Positions 52,784 to 60,334 of a stretch of 64,000 bases of DNA are shown piece by piece. The stretch's first letter is position 1. Each line of letters starts with the position of its first letter. The translations under genes and the position numbers were made by a program. Source of the DNA: an uncultured bacterium (GTDB lineage: Bacteria; Nitrospirota; Thermodesulfovibrionia; Thermodesulfovibrionales; Dissulfurispiraceae). Where the stretch lies: NCBI GenBank assembly GCA_937949555.1, contig CALEDV010000025.1, positions 1-64,000 on the forward strand. The letters run 5' to 3'. The notes below the pieces were generated by a model, which worked only from the letters and a program-made list of their open reading frames with translations, made no database searches and had not been told where the DNA came from.

Positions 52784-53786
52784 GTTAGGCAAGCCGGAGA
52801 GGGTGCCTGTAACCTTATTTGGGGGTGGTATGTGGAGCATTAAAGACTATGGCACCACCTTTGAGGAGCTTGCTAAAAATGTGGACAAGAATGTGGATAT
52901 GTGTGTGACCGAGGCTGAAAAGATAAGGAGTGATGTTGTATATGTAGGTTCAGGGTTTAATAACTTCCACGCCTATGCGCTGACCAAGAAGTATGGTGTT
53001 AATATGAAGTACAGAGAGATTGGGGCGCCTGACCTTACGGACCATGTGGTGCATACAGAAGAGGATATTGCAAAGTTAGACATTAACGATATATTGAAAG
53101 AGCCTGTAGTACAGGGTATCATGGATGCCACAAGAAGGGTGAAGGAGAAGATTGGCAATAAGTATCTTGTAACAATGACCTGCTGGGGGCCCTACACATT
53201 AGCGGCAAGGTTCGTTGGCGAGGAGCCCTTCATGAAACAAAACTTCAAGAAGCCTGCCTTCGTGGAGAAGATGGTTGATTTCTGCGCAGACCTTTTAATA
53301 AAACTTTATGAGCCCCTTGTAAATGATGGTATTGAGGCATTAAGCATCGCCGACCCTACTGCATCGGGAGATCTCATCAATCCTAAACAGATGGAGAGAT
53401 TTGCAGTCCCTGCACTTAAAAAGATGAGTGACTGGGCAAAATCAAAGGGCGTCTACACGATCTTGCATATATGCGGTGATACGAGCGACAGGCTTGATAT
53501 GTTCTTAAAGACTGGATGCACAGTCATATTCTTCGATCAGAAGGTCAACATTGCAAAGGCGAAGGAAGTGCTTGGCGGCAAGATGTGTTTTGGAGGGAAT
53601 GTGGCTCCTGTGCATGTGCTTCTAAATAAGAGCGCCGCTGAGGTTGAGCAGGCATGTAAAGAGGTTATTGAGATAGCAGGAAAGGATGGAGGATTTGTGC
53701 TGGTGCCTGGTTGTGATATACCTCCCACAATCTCCTACGAGAATCTCAAGACTTTCCATGATGTGGCTTTAAACTGGAGGTACTAA
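52749..53786 (+). CDS. UroD/MtaA-type corrinoid methyltransferase 1
   Basis: A 345-residue member of the uroporphyrinogen decarboxylase-like methyltransferase group (MtaA, MtbA, CmuA). A probable zinc site is His240 and Cys242 (LHICGDTSD) with Cys322 (VPGCDIPP), matching the HxC-x(n)-C site that activates a thiol or methyl acceptor in MtaA-type enzymes. Heme-pathway UroD lacks it. It would transfer a methyl group between a corrinoid protein and an unknown acceptor or donor. AAAGGAGG lies ahead of the ATG. First of two such genes in the locus. Confidence 0.85.
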   Translation: MTPREIIIKAFELGKPERVPVTLFGGGMWSIKDYGTTFEELAKNVDKNVDMCVTEAEKIRSDVVYVGSGFNNFHAYALTKKYGVNMKYREIGAPDLTDHVVHTEEDIAKLDINDILKEPVVQGIMDATRRVKEKIGNKYLVTMTCWGPYTLAARFVGEEPFMKQNFKKPAFVEKMVDFCADLLIKLYEPLVNDGIEALSIADPTASGDLINPKQMERFAVPALKKMSDWAKSKGVYTILHICGDTSDRLDMFLKTGCTVIFFDQKVNIAKAKEVLGGKMCFGGNVAPVHVLLNKSAAEVEQACKEVIEIAGKDGGFVLVPGCDIPPTISYENLKTFHDVALNWRY

Positions 53787-53799
53787 ATCACCAACTGTG

Positions 53800-53906
53800 C
53801 CCTGAGGGGAGGTGATAAATAATAAGGGGTCTTCCTCTAAAAATGGGGAAGCAGTAGGGCAGGACGCAATAGCGAAAACGGACTTAGTCCGCAATAAACT
53901 TTTAAG
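53800..53906 (+). promoter_or_regulatory. Structured RNA leader, unknown type
   Basis: Between the first methyltransferase and the AhpD-like gene. TGCCCT pairs with AGGGCA about 55 nt later, enclosing CTTCC...GGAAG; a second hairpin, CGGAC-TTA-GTCCG, follows just before the ribosome binding site. I compared it by eye with cobalamin, c-di-GMP-I and THF aptamers and it fits none of them. It may only be an intergenic processing structure. Confidence 0.35.
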
Positions 53907-53919
53907 GAGGAGAGAAATT

Positions 53920-54357
53920 ATGTCTAAAATGACAACCGAAGAAGTCAATGCGTACATGAAGGAGAAATGTGGTTTTGTGCCAAGGATGTTCCAGATAATT
54001 AACACTGTAACTACAGAGCCTGGAAGAACCTTTGCAGATTTCTATGCAAGCATATTCGCTGATGGAGCTCTCTCAAAAAAGGTGAAGGAGCTTATGTTTA
54101 TGTCAGGTGGAGTTGCATACTGCTCGCCTCGCTGCATTATCCATGCAATACCAGCAGTTGTAGCAGGCGCAACCCAGGATGAGGTCTTTGAGGCAGCAGC
54201 AGTTGGCATGATACTGGCTGGTTTTGTGCCTGGCGGCCCTGGCATCCCCTATGCGTTTGAGTATGCCCTTAAGTGCATTGATATTGCTGATAAATTTAGA
54301 AAGGGTGAGAAGTGGGAGTACCTGCCTCCTCCAAGATTTGACCACGGCGTATTCTAA
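53920..54357 (+). CDS. AhpD-like (carboxymuconolactone decarboxylase family) protein
   Basis: A 145-residue helical protein of the AhpD/CMD superfamily, with the CxxxC...H motif YCSPRCIIHA and the GATQDEVFEAAAVGMILAG helix. In AhpD two cysteines reduce peroxiredoxins; CxxxC spacing here differs from the classic CxxC, so the redox activity is unproven. The chosen ATG has AGGAGG; the track start at 53812 adds 36 residues from the leader region. Its role in the methyltransfer locus is unknown; thiol chemistry is a possibility. Confidence 0.8.
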   Translation: MSKMTTEEVNAYMKEKCGFVPRMFQIINTVTTEPGRTFADFYASIFADGALSKKVKELMFMSGGVAYCSPRCIIHAIPAVVAGATQDEVFEAAAVGMILAGFVPGGPGIPYAFEYALKCIDIADKFRKGEKWEYLPPPRFDHGVF

Positions 54358-54370
54358 ATTGAGGTGTATT

Positions 54371-54412
54371 AACCACAGAGTGCACAGAGGTGGTAGCTGT
54401 GCCTCTGTGGTT
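54371..54412. terminator. Strong 16-bp hairpin
   Basis: AACCACAGAG-t-GCACAG, then aggtggtag, then CTGTGC-CTCTGTGGTT: two perfect stems of 10 and 6 bp separated by one bulged base, followed by TTTAATA. It probably ends or attenuates the transcript between the AhpD-like and MtrH-type genes, or is a short repeat: AACCACAGAG-type sequences recur in other environmental genomes, from memory only. Confidence 0.6.
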
Positions 54413-54483
54413 TAATAGGCGCTACATTTTGATAATTACAGACAGGACTTTTTGTCTGGGTCTGATGACACCATAAAGGAGGG

Positions 54484-55443
54484 ATGATGTTTACCTTTGA
54501 TAAGGCTCAAAGAGTATTTAATATTGGAGGGATAAAGATAGGTGGTCAGCCTGGTGAAAATGCACCTGTTATGATTACCTCTATGTTTCACAACAAGGAC
54601 AGGATAGTGCAGGATAGGAAGGGTAATTTTGACAGGGTTAAAGCAAAGGAGATTATCAAAAAACAGGAAGAGATGTCCTCTATTACAGGTATCCCCAGCA
54701 TGGTAGCCATGGTTGCCAACTCTCCAGAGGAGGCAAAGATATACATCGACTTTTATCTTGAAACCACAAATATGCCCTTTGGTATTGATATGTGGGTGGC
54801 AGAGCAGCGAGCAAAGGCTACCGAATACATTTCCAAGCTTGGTGTACAGGACAAGTTCCTTTACAACAGCATCACCCCATGGGACAAGGATATCAAGGGA
54901 CAGGTGCAAAGACTGAAGGACCTCGGCATCAAACATATAGTTATCCAGGCGTACGATGATCAGGATCAAACCCCTGCAGGCAGGGTAAAATCCTTGGAGG
55001 CTATTATGGCTCAGGGTGCAGACAGCTTTGAAACAGTAATAGTTGACACCTCAGTTATGAATATGCCTGCTACTGCGTTGTCATTAGTCGCAAACAGACT
55101 TATTAAGGAGAAACATGGTCTGCCCTGTGGAGGCGCCTATTCAAATGGCACTCATATGTGGAAGGATATAAAAGAGAAGTGGGGACTTGATGGCTTTAAG
55201 GCTATGGATGCGGTAGTTCAGGGTATGTCCTCAGCGCTGTGGAGCGACTTTAACTTTTCTGGCCCTGCGGCTCTTTCTACAAGGGTTTTCCCTGCGGTAG
55301 CGAGCGCCCACATGCTTCTGAGCACCCTCGTATTCACAGAAACAGGAAGCATTCCGGAAAACCCCGAACTCCCACTGCGTAAGTACTATGCCGAATTTAT
55401 TCAGAAACTGCTTGAGGGCGGTTCCAGAAAAAAGGGCAAATAA
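54484..55443 (+). CDS. MtrH-type methyltetrahydrofolate:corrinoid methyltransferase
   Basis: A 319-residue TIM-barrel protein of the MtrH family. In methanogens MtrH handles methyl-tetrahydromethanopterin; bacterial members pass methyl groups between a corrinoid protein and tetrahydrofolate. IGGIKIGGQPGENAPVMITSMFH opens the family. MWVAEQRAKATEYISKLG, VDTSVMNMPATALSL and GLPCGGAYSNGTHMW follow. It is thus the likely link to the folate one-carbon pool. Starts at ATG 54484 or 54487; AAGGAGGG precedes both. Confidence 0.85.
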   Translation: MMFTFDKAQRVFNIGGIKIGGQPGENAPVMITSMFHNKDRIVQDRKGNFDRVKAKEIIKKQEEMSSITGIPSMVAMVANSPEEAKIYIDFYLETTNMPFGIDMWVAEQRAKATEYISKLGVQDKFLYNSITPWDKDIKGQVQRLKDLGIKHIVIQAYDDQDQTPAGRVKSLEAIMAQGADSFETVIVDTSVMNMPATALSLVANRLIKEKHGLPCGGAYSNGTHMWKDIKEKWGLDGFKAMDAVVQGMSSALWSDFNFSGPAALSTRVFPAVASAHMLLSTLVFTETGSIPENPELPLRKYYAEFIQKLLEGGSRKKGK

Positions 55444-55462
55444 AATAAAGAAAGGTGATACA

Positions 55463-56488
55463 ATGAACTCAAAAGAGAGAGTGATAAGGCTGTTTAAAAA
55501 AGAACCTATTGACAGGGTGCCTTGTTTCAGCGGCATGGGTAATGTTACAGAAGAGGGCATAAATAGACTTGGATACAAGTTTGCAGGCATTCACCTCAAT
55601 GCAAAGCAAATGGCAGATACAGCGGCATCTACATCAAAGCTTTTTGGGTATGAATGTGCTGTTGTGCCCGTAGATCTGTGTCTTGAGGCAGAGGCAATGG
55701 GCTGTGTAATCAATGTTTATCCCCATGCGGAGGGCATCCTTTATCCAACGATCAAGGAAAAGCTTATCCACAACGAAGAAGAGATGGAGATCAGTATTGC
55801 AGTGGATGTAGCAAAAAGAGGAAGGATACCCCTTGTGAAAGAGGCAATTGGCCTTCTTAAGGCTGATATAGGCAACGATACTGCTATAGGCACCTATGTG
55901 CTCGGCCCTTTCACACTGGCAGGACAGGTCATGGAGCTCAATGATCTGCTGAAGTTGTCCTTTAAGAAACCGGCCAAGGTTGCAGCGCTGCTTGACAAAT
56001 TGGCAGATGTGATTATTGCTACTGCAAAGGAACTTGAATCTGCCGGTCCTGATTACATAACCGTCAGGGAGATGGGAGCCACATCAGATGTGCTCAGTCC
56101 AAGGGTGTTTAAGAGTTTAATACTTCCACCGTTACAGAAGATCATAAAGGAGATCAAGATTCCTACGGTGCTTCATATTTGTGGTAAGACTAACGACATA
56201 GTGCCCTTTATGATGGAGGCAAACCCAACGGCAATAAGCGTGGAGCAGAAAAATGATGTGGCTGAGACAAGAAAGAAACTCGGTCCTGATGCGCTTATAT
56301 TTGGTAATTTTGATCCTTACAATGTATTAGTTGCAGGGTCTGAGGAACTGGTCAGAGAAACGATGCGAAAGTGTATTGACAATGGAGTAAGCGCAGTATG
56401 GCCTGGTTGCGATATATGGCCTACAGTGCCGCCTGTGAATTTCAACGCCATGATGGATGAAATAAAAAAATACGGAGGAAAGAAATAA
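55463..56488 (+). CDS. UroD/MtaA-type corrinoid methyltransferase 2
   Basis: A 341-residue paralogue of the gene at 52749, again with a probable zinc site: His238, Cys240 (LHICGKTND) and Cys316 (WPGCDIWP). Sequence is clearly divergent between the two, and this one sits directly before the corrinoid protein gene, so it may be the substrate-facing enzyme while the other serves another donor. ATG at 55463 with AAAGGTG upstream; the track start is 75 nt earlier inside the previous gene. TAATG overlap with the corrinoid protein. Confidence 0.85.
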   Translation: MNSKERVIRLFKKEPIDRVPCFSGMGNVTEEGINRLGYKFAGIHLNAKQMADTAASTSKLFGYECAVVPVDLCLEAEAMGCVINVYPHAEGILYPTIKEKLIHNEEEMEISIAVDVAKRGRIPLVKEAIGLLKADIGNDTAIGTYVLGPFTLAGQVMELNDLLKLSFKKPAKVAALLDKLADVIIATAKELESAGPDYITVREMGATSDVLSPRVFKSLILPPLQKIIKEIKIPTVLHICGKTNDIVPFMMEANPTAISVEQKNDVAETRKKLGPDALIFGNFDPYNVLVAGSEELVRETMRKCIDNGVSAVWPGCDIWPTVPPVNFNAMMDEIKKYGGKK

Positions 56489-57171
56489 TGCCAACAAAAG
56501 AGGAAGTGCTTGAAAAATTAAAGAATGGAGTTATCCAGTATGACGAAGACGCATGTAAGGAAGGCGCTAATGAGGCCATAGCCATTGGAATGGATGGTAA
56601 TGAGGCTATCTTTGAAGGTCTTGTTGCAGGGATGGAAGAGGTAGGGAGGCTCTTTGAGGCTCAGGAGTATTTTGTGCCAGAGATACTAATGTGTGCCGAT
56701 GCATTGTATGCCGGCTTGGATATATTGAAGCCCCATTGCAAGCAGATGGACCTCGGAGTGAAGGGCGCAGTGGTCATAGGTACGGTAGAAGGCGATGTTC
56801 ATGATATAGGCAAGAATCTGGTTAAGATGATGTTCGATGTGGCTGGGTTCACGGTGTATGACTTGGGTAGAGATGTGCCCCTCGATCAGTTTGTTGAGGA
56901 ACAGCTTCGCACAGATTCAGAGTTGGTCTGTCTATCGGCAATGATGACCACCTCCATGATCGGAATGCCCAAGGTTATTGAAAAGATAAAGGCAAGGAAT
57001 CCTAATGTCATGATTATGATTGGCGGCGCGCCAACATCTAAGGAGCTTGCCGATAAATGGGGAGCTGATGGTTATGCAGAAGACGCAAGCAATGCCCTCA
57101 AAGAGGCTATAAAGATGGTGTCATTCCTTAAGAATCTTAGGGCGGAAAAGGAAGCTGAGAAGAAGGGCTGA
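56488..57171 (+). CDS. Methyltransferase corrinoid protein
   Basis: A 227-residue corrinoid-carrying protein (MtaC/MtbC/MttC family). The N-terminal helical domain (about 1-90) shields the cofactor. The B12 domain has the His105 ligand in EGDVHDIGKN (the DxHxxG motif), then LSAMMTTSM and MIGGAPTS, the cofactor-binding loops. It shuttles methyl groups between the methyltransferases of this locus. Only one corrinoid protein is present for two UroD-type enzymes and one MtrH-type enzyme. Confidence 0.93.
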   Translation: MPTKEEVLEKLKNGVIQYDEDACKEGANEAIAIGMDGNEAIFEGLVAGMEEVGRLFEAQEYFVPEILMCADALYAGLDILKPHCKQMDLGVKGAVVIGTVEGDVHDIGKNLVKMMFDVAGFTVYDLGRDVPLDQFVEEQLRTDSELVCLSAMMTTSMIGMPKVIEKIKARNPNVMIMIGGAPTSKELADKWGADGYAEDASNALKEAIKMVSFLKNLRAEKEAEKKG

Positions 57172-57186
57172 TATAAAAAGGGGATA

Positions 57187-57831
57187 TTGGAAACCGATAG
57201 CCTGAAATGTCTATTGCTTTTGCAGGGAGCAACTCTTGTTGGGGTGGGCGATGTAACACAGGCATTGACCAGTGAGATCATCCATCTCAACAGAGCTATT
57301 GCAATAGCTATGAACAGGGGTTTAGGAGAAGACACATCCTCAAAACTCATTAGGCTGCAGTCAGTCGCAGAAGGATGGCTTAAAGAAAGGGGTTTCCGGT
57401 ATCTCTCTATACCCCCAGATTCTGATAGGAGAAAGGGTAAATTTATAAGCCGTCTTTATAAGCTCTTTCCCCATAAGACTGCTGCCACTTGTTCAGGATT
57501 GGGATGGGTAGGGAAAAATGGTCTTGTAATAAATAGGGATTACGGATCAAAGCTATCGTGGGCAACAGTGCTCACCAATGCCCCCCTTGTTGCAGATCTT
57601 CCAACGGAAAAATCCCAGTGTGGAAATTGCAACCTTTGTGTCATACATTGTCCCTCTGGGGCGGTGACAGGCAGAGAGTGGTCAATTAATGAACCCTATA
57701 GGGAGATAGTAAAATACGAAAAATGCAGTACCATGAAAAAGTCCAGAAGACTGTTAGAGGACAGGCCAAATTGCGGATTGTGCATCAACATATGCCCCTA
57801 TTCGAGAAATGGCAAAACCGTAAAGACTTAA
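57187..57831 (+). CDS. QueG-like Fe-S protein, short form
   Basis: A 214-residue protein resembling the core of epoxyqueuosine reductase: GLGWVGKNGLVIN and SWATVLTNAPL, then two cluster motifs, CGNCNLCVIHCPSGAV and CGLCINICPYS. The N-terminal cobalamin-binding part and the HEAT tail of QueG are shortened or absent. It starts at TTG behind AAAAGGGG, 15 nt after the corrinoid protein. Position suggests a redox role in the corrinoid system rather than tRNA modification, but this is inference. Confidence 0.72.
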   Translation: METDSLKCLLLLQGATLVGVGDVTQALTSEIIHLNRAIAIAMNRGLGEDTSSKLIRLQSVAEGWLKERGFRYLSIPPDSDRRKGKFISRLYKLFPHKTAATCSGLGWVGKNGLVINRDYGSKLSWATVLTNAPLVADLPTEKSQCGNCNLCVIHCPSGAVTGREWSINEPYREIVKYEKCSTMKKSRRLLEDRPNCGLCINICPYSRNGKTVKT

Positions 57832-57951
57832 AGATAACCTTTGAATCAACTTATGTATTCTGTGCCCTTAAGAACAATTTATTGCAGAGGGAAAGCGAAT
57901 ATAAGGGATAATCGGTTTTTTAAAAATTGATACCAAGGAGGAATAGATTAG

Positions 57952-59946
57952 ATGGCTAATAAATTTAAGGTAATTTTTCAACCCGCAGGCCGCAGGGGCG
58001 AGGTAGAGGAGGGCAAGACCATACTTGAGGCTGCTCAGATGTTAGGTGTTGACCTTGAGGCGCTCTGCGGAAATAAGAAGGTATGCGGTAAGTGTAAGGT
58101 GAGGATTGAGGAGGGTTATTTTGAAAAGGATAACCTTGAATCGGGCATGAAACACATAACACCCCTTGCTCCTACTGAGGATGAGTTAAAGCACATCAAG
58201 CCTGAAGACGGGCCAGGTATCAGGCTTGCATGTGCCTGTGAGATACACGGTGATTTAAAAATATTTGTGCCCGAAAGGTCAAGGGCAGGAAAACAGGTTG
58301 TTAGAAAGGCAGCAAAGGAACTGTCCATTGCGCTAGATCCTGCAGTAAAGAAATACACCCTAAAGTTTACCCCGCCCACACTACATGACATGACTACCGG
58401 CGACTACGAGAGGGTCATAAAGGCGCTGGAAGAGCAGTACGGCTTAAAGGGCCTCCAGTTCGATTATATGACCCTAAAGAGACTTCAGCCAGCCCTCAGA
58501 GAGGGAGGTTGGATGGCGACATTCACCGTCTGGATGGATAAAGAGATTATCAAGGTTGAGCCTGGCTCAGTGGATGTATGCTATGGGCTTGCCGTTGACA
58601 TAGGAACTACTACCTGCGTGGGATACCTATGCGACCTATCAACGGGCAAGGTTATAAATACTGAATCAATGATGAATCCTCAGGTGCCCTATGGAGAGGA
58701 TGTTATGTCACGGATAACCTATGCTATGACAAATCCTGAGGGGCTTGAAACTATGCAGAAGGCAATCATCGCAGGGTTAAATGAGATTATTGAAAAGGTG
58801 GTTGCTGAGATCCAAAATGAAAAATGCCCTAAACCTGGATGCACTATCGATGACCTGACCATAGTCTTTAATACGGCTATGCACCACATCTTCCTTGGAT
58901 TTGACCCTGAGTACATTGGAAAATCCCCCTTTATACCTGCGGTGCAGCAGTCCCTAAACATTAAGGCAAGAGATTTAGGTATCAAGATAAACCCTGCTGC
59001 TTACATACATGTGCTGCCTATTGAGGCAGGCTTTGTAGGAGCCGACAATGTAGGTGTTCTCATTGCCCAAGAGCAGTATTACCAAGATGATATGGTGCTT
59101 GTAATAGATGTTGGGACAAACGGGGAGTTGTTGTTAGGGAACAAAAATCGGGTGTGTTCCACCTCCTGCGCAACAGGTCCAGCCTTTGAGGGGGCACAGA
59201 TTAAGTTTGGAATGAGGGCAGCTCCAGGCGCTATTGAGAAGGTAAAGATTGATCCAGAGACAAAGGAGCCCCAATACAAAGTTATAGGCAAGGCTGACTG
59301 GCATACCCATATTGATGGTAAGATAAACGCTAAGGGTATATGCGGCTCAGGCATCATTGATGTAATTGCAGAGATGTATAAGGCAGGCATTATTGATAAA
59401 ACAGGCAAGTTTGTTATGAATTTAGGGACAAACAGGGTCCGTCAGGATATAGATGGCAAGCCTGAATACGTGCTTGCATGGGCCGAGGAGACCTCAATCA
59501 ACACTGATATAACTGTAACCCAAGCTGATGTAAGGGCGCTGCAACTTGCAAAGGGAGCCCTATACACAGGCGCAAAGCTTATGATGAAGAAAATGGGCGT
59601 TACCAACTTAGATAGGGTAGAACTTGCAGGGGCTTTTGGTAGCCACATAGACAGAGAGGCATCTTTGGCGCTTGGTATGTTCCCCGATGTGCCCATAGAA
59701 AAGGTTGTAGTTGTTGGCAATGCGGCGGGAGATGGCGCAAGAATGGCATTATTAAACAAGAACAAGAGAACCGAGGCAGAGGAGAGGGCACGCTGGGTAG
59801 AGTTTGTTGAGATTGCAACGGACCCATCCTTTGAGAAAGAGTTTATGCAGGCGATGCACATACCTCATATGAAGGATAAGTTCCCTAATCTGAAGAAAAA
59901 TCTTGAGGAGCAGGGTGCGCCTATTGCATCATCAATCAAGGGATAG
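57952..59946 (+). CDS. RACo-type reductive activator of corrinoid proteins
   Basis: A 664-residue activator. The N-terminal [2Fe-2S] ferredoxin domain has Cys39, Cys45 and Cys48 (CGNKKVCGKCKV) with Cys94/Cys96 (LACAC). The ASKHA ATPase part follows, with VDIGTTTC (phosphate 1), VIDVGTNGELLLG (phosphate 2), ICGSGIIDV and the LAGAFGSHID C-terminal block of DUF4445/RamA-RACo proteins. It uses ATP to reduce inactive Co(II) corrinoid to Co(I). AAGGAGG precedes the ATG. Directly supports a working corrinoid methyltransferase system here. Confidence 0.92.
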   Translation: MANKFKVIFQPAGRRGEVEEGKTILEAAQMLGVDLEALCGNKKVCGKCKVRIEEGYFEKDNLESGMKHITPLAPTEDELKHIKPEDGPGIRLACACEIHGDLKIFVPERSRAGKQVVRKAAKELSIALDPAVKKYTLKFTPPTLHDMTTGDYERVIKALEEQYGLKGLQFDYMTLKRLQPALREGGWMATFTVWMDKEIIKVEPGSVDVCYGLAVDIGTTTCVGYLCDLSTGKVINTESMMNPQVPYGEDVMSRITYAMTNPEGLETMQKAIIAGLNEIIEKVVAEIQNEKCPKPGCTIDDLTIVFNTAMHHIFLGFDPEYIGKSPFIPAVQQSLNIKARDLGIKINPAAYIHVLPIEAGFVGADNVGVLIAQEQYYQDDMVLVIDVGTNGELLLGNKNRVCSTSCATGPAFEGAQIKFGMRAAPGAIEKVKIDPETKEPQYKVIGKADWHTHIDGKINAKGICGSGIIDVIAEMYKAGIIDKTGKFVMNLGTNRVRQDIDGKPEYVLAWAEETSINTDITVTQADVRALQLAKGALYTGAKLMMKKMGVTNLDRVELAGAFGSHIDREASLALGMFPDVPIEKVVVVGNAAGDGARMALLNKNKRTEAEERARWVEFVEIATDPSFEKEFMQAMHIPHMKDKFPNLKKNLEEQGAPIASSIKG

Positions 59947-59953
59947 TTGATAG

Positions 59954-60280
59954 ATGACAAAGGTTACTATCAATCCTGGCGCCTGCGGATTCATTGCCTC
60001 TGTGGAGGTGCAGAAAGAGGAGGACAGTAGTTTTTCTGTAAAGATGGTCTCCGATTGCCAGATGGTTCAAAAGATGTCTGGTGAGATAGGCAGCCTGACA
60101 ATGATGGATGCCTTTAAAAGGCAGCCTGAGAACAGGGTTTTTAAAAAGGCAGCGGCATGTCTAAAACATGCCGCTTGTCCAATACCTCCAGGTATCTTAA
60201 AGGCCCTTGAGGTGGAGGCAGGGCTTAACTTGCCGAGGGATTGTTCCATCACTTTTGACACAAAGAAGGATCAAAAATAG
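59954..60280 (+). CDS. Small Cys-containing protein of the corrinoid locus
   Basis: A 108-residue cytosolic protein, 7 nt after the activator. NPGACGF near the start, VSDCQMVQKM, and KHAACPIPPGILKALEVEAGLNLP near the end give conserved-looking Cys residues. I recognise it as the type often found next to corrinoid methyltransferase genes, but I know no function. Co-transcribed with the activator. Possibly a metal- or corrinoid-binding accessory. Confidence 0.7.
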   Translation: MTKVTINPGACGFIASVEVQKEEDSSFSVKMVSDCQMVQKMSGEIGSLTMMDAFKRQPENRVFKKAAACLKHAACPIPPGILKALEVEAGLNLPRDCSITFDTKKDQK

Positions 60281-60334
60281 AAGTCATGGGATAGGTTGTC
60301 TTTAGTTTTAAAAGTTACCCCTCTGATCCCTATT

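Noticed and set aside
53800-53906. Cobalamin or c-di-GMP riboswitch in the corrinoid operon
   Set aside because: A GGACGCAATAGC string recalls part of the c-di-GMP-I motif, but the matching GGCAAACC half and the cobalamin B12 box are missing.
54436-54969. 177-residue minus-strand ORF
   Set aside because: Antisense to the MtrH-type gene; no ribosome binding site or domain.
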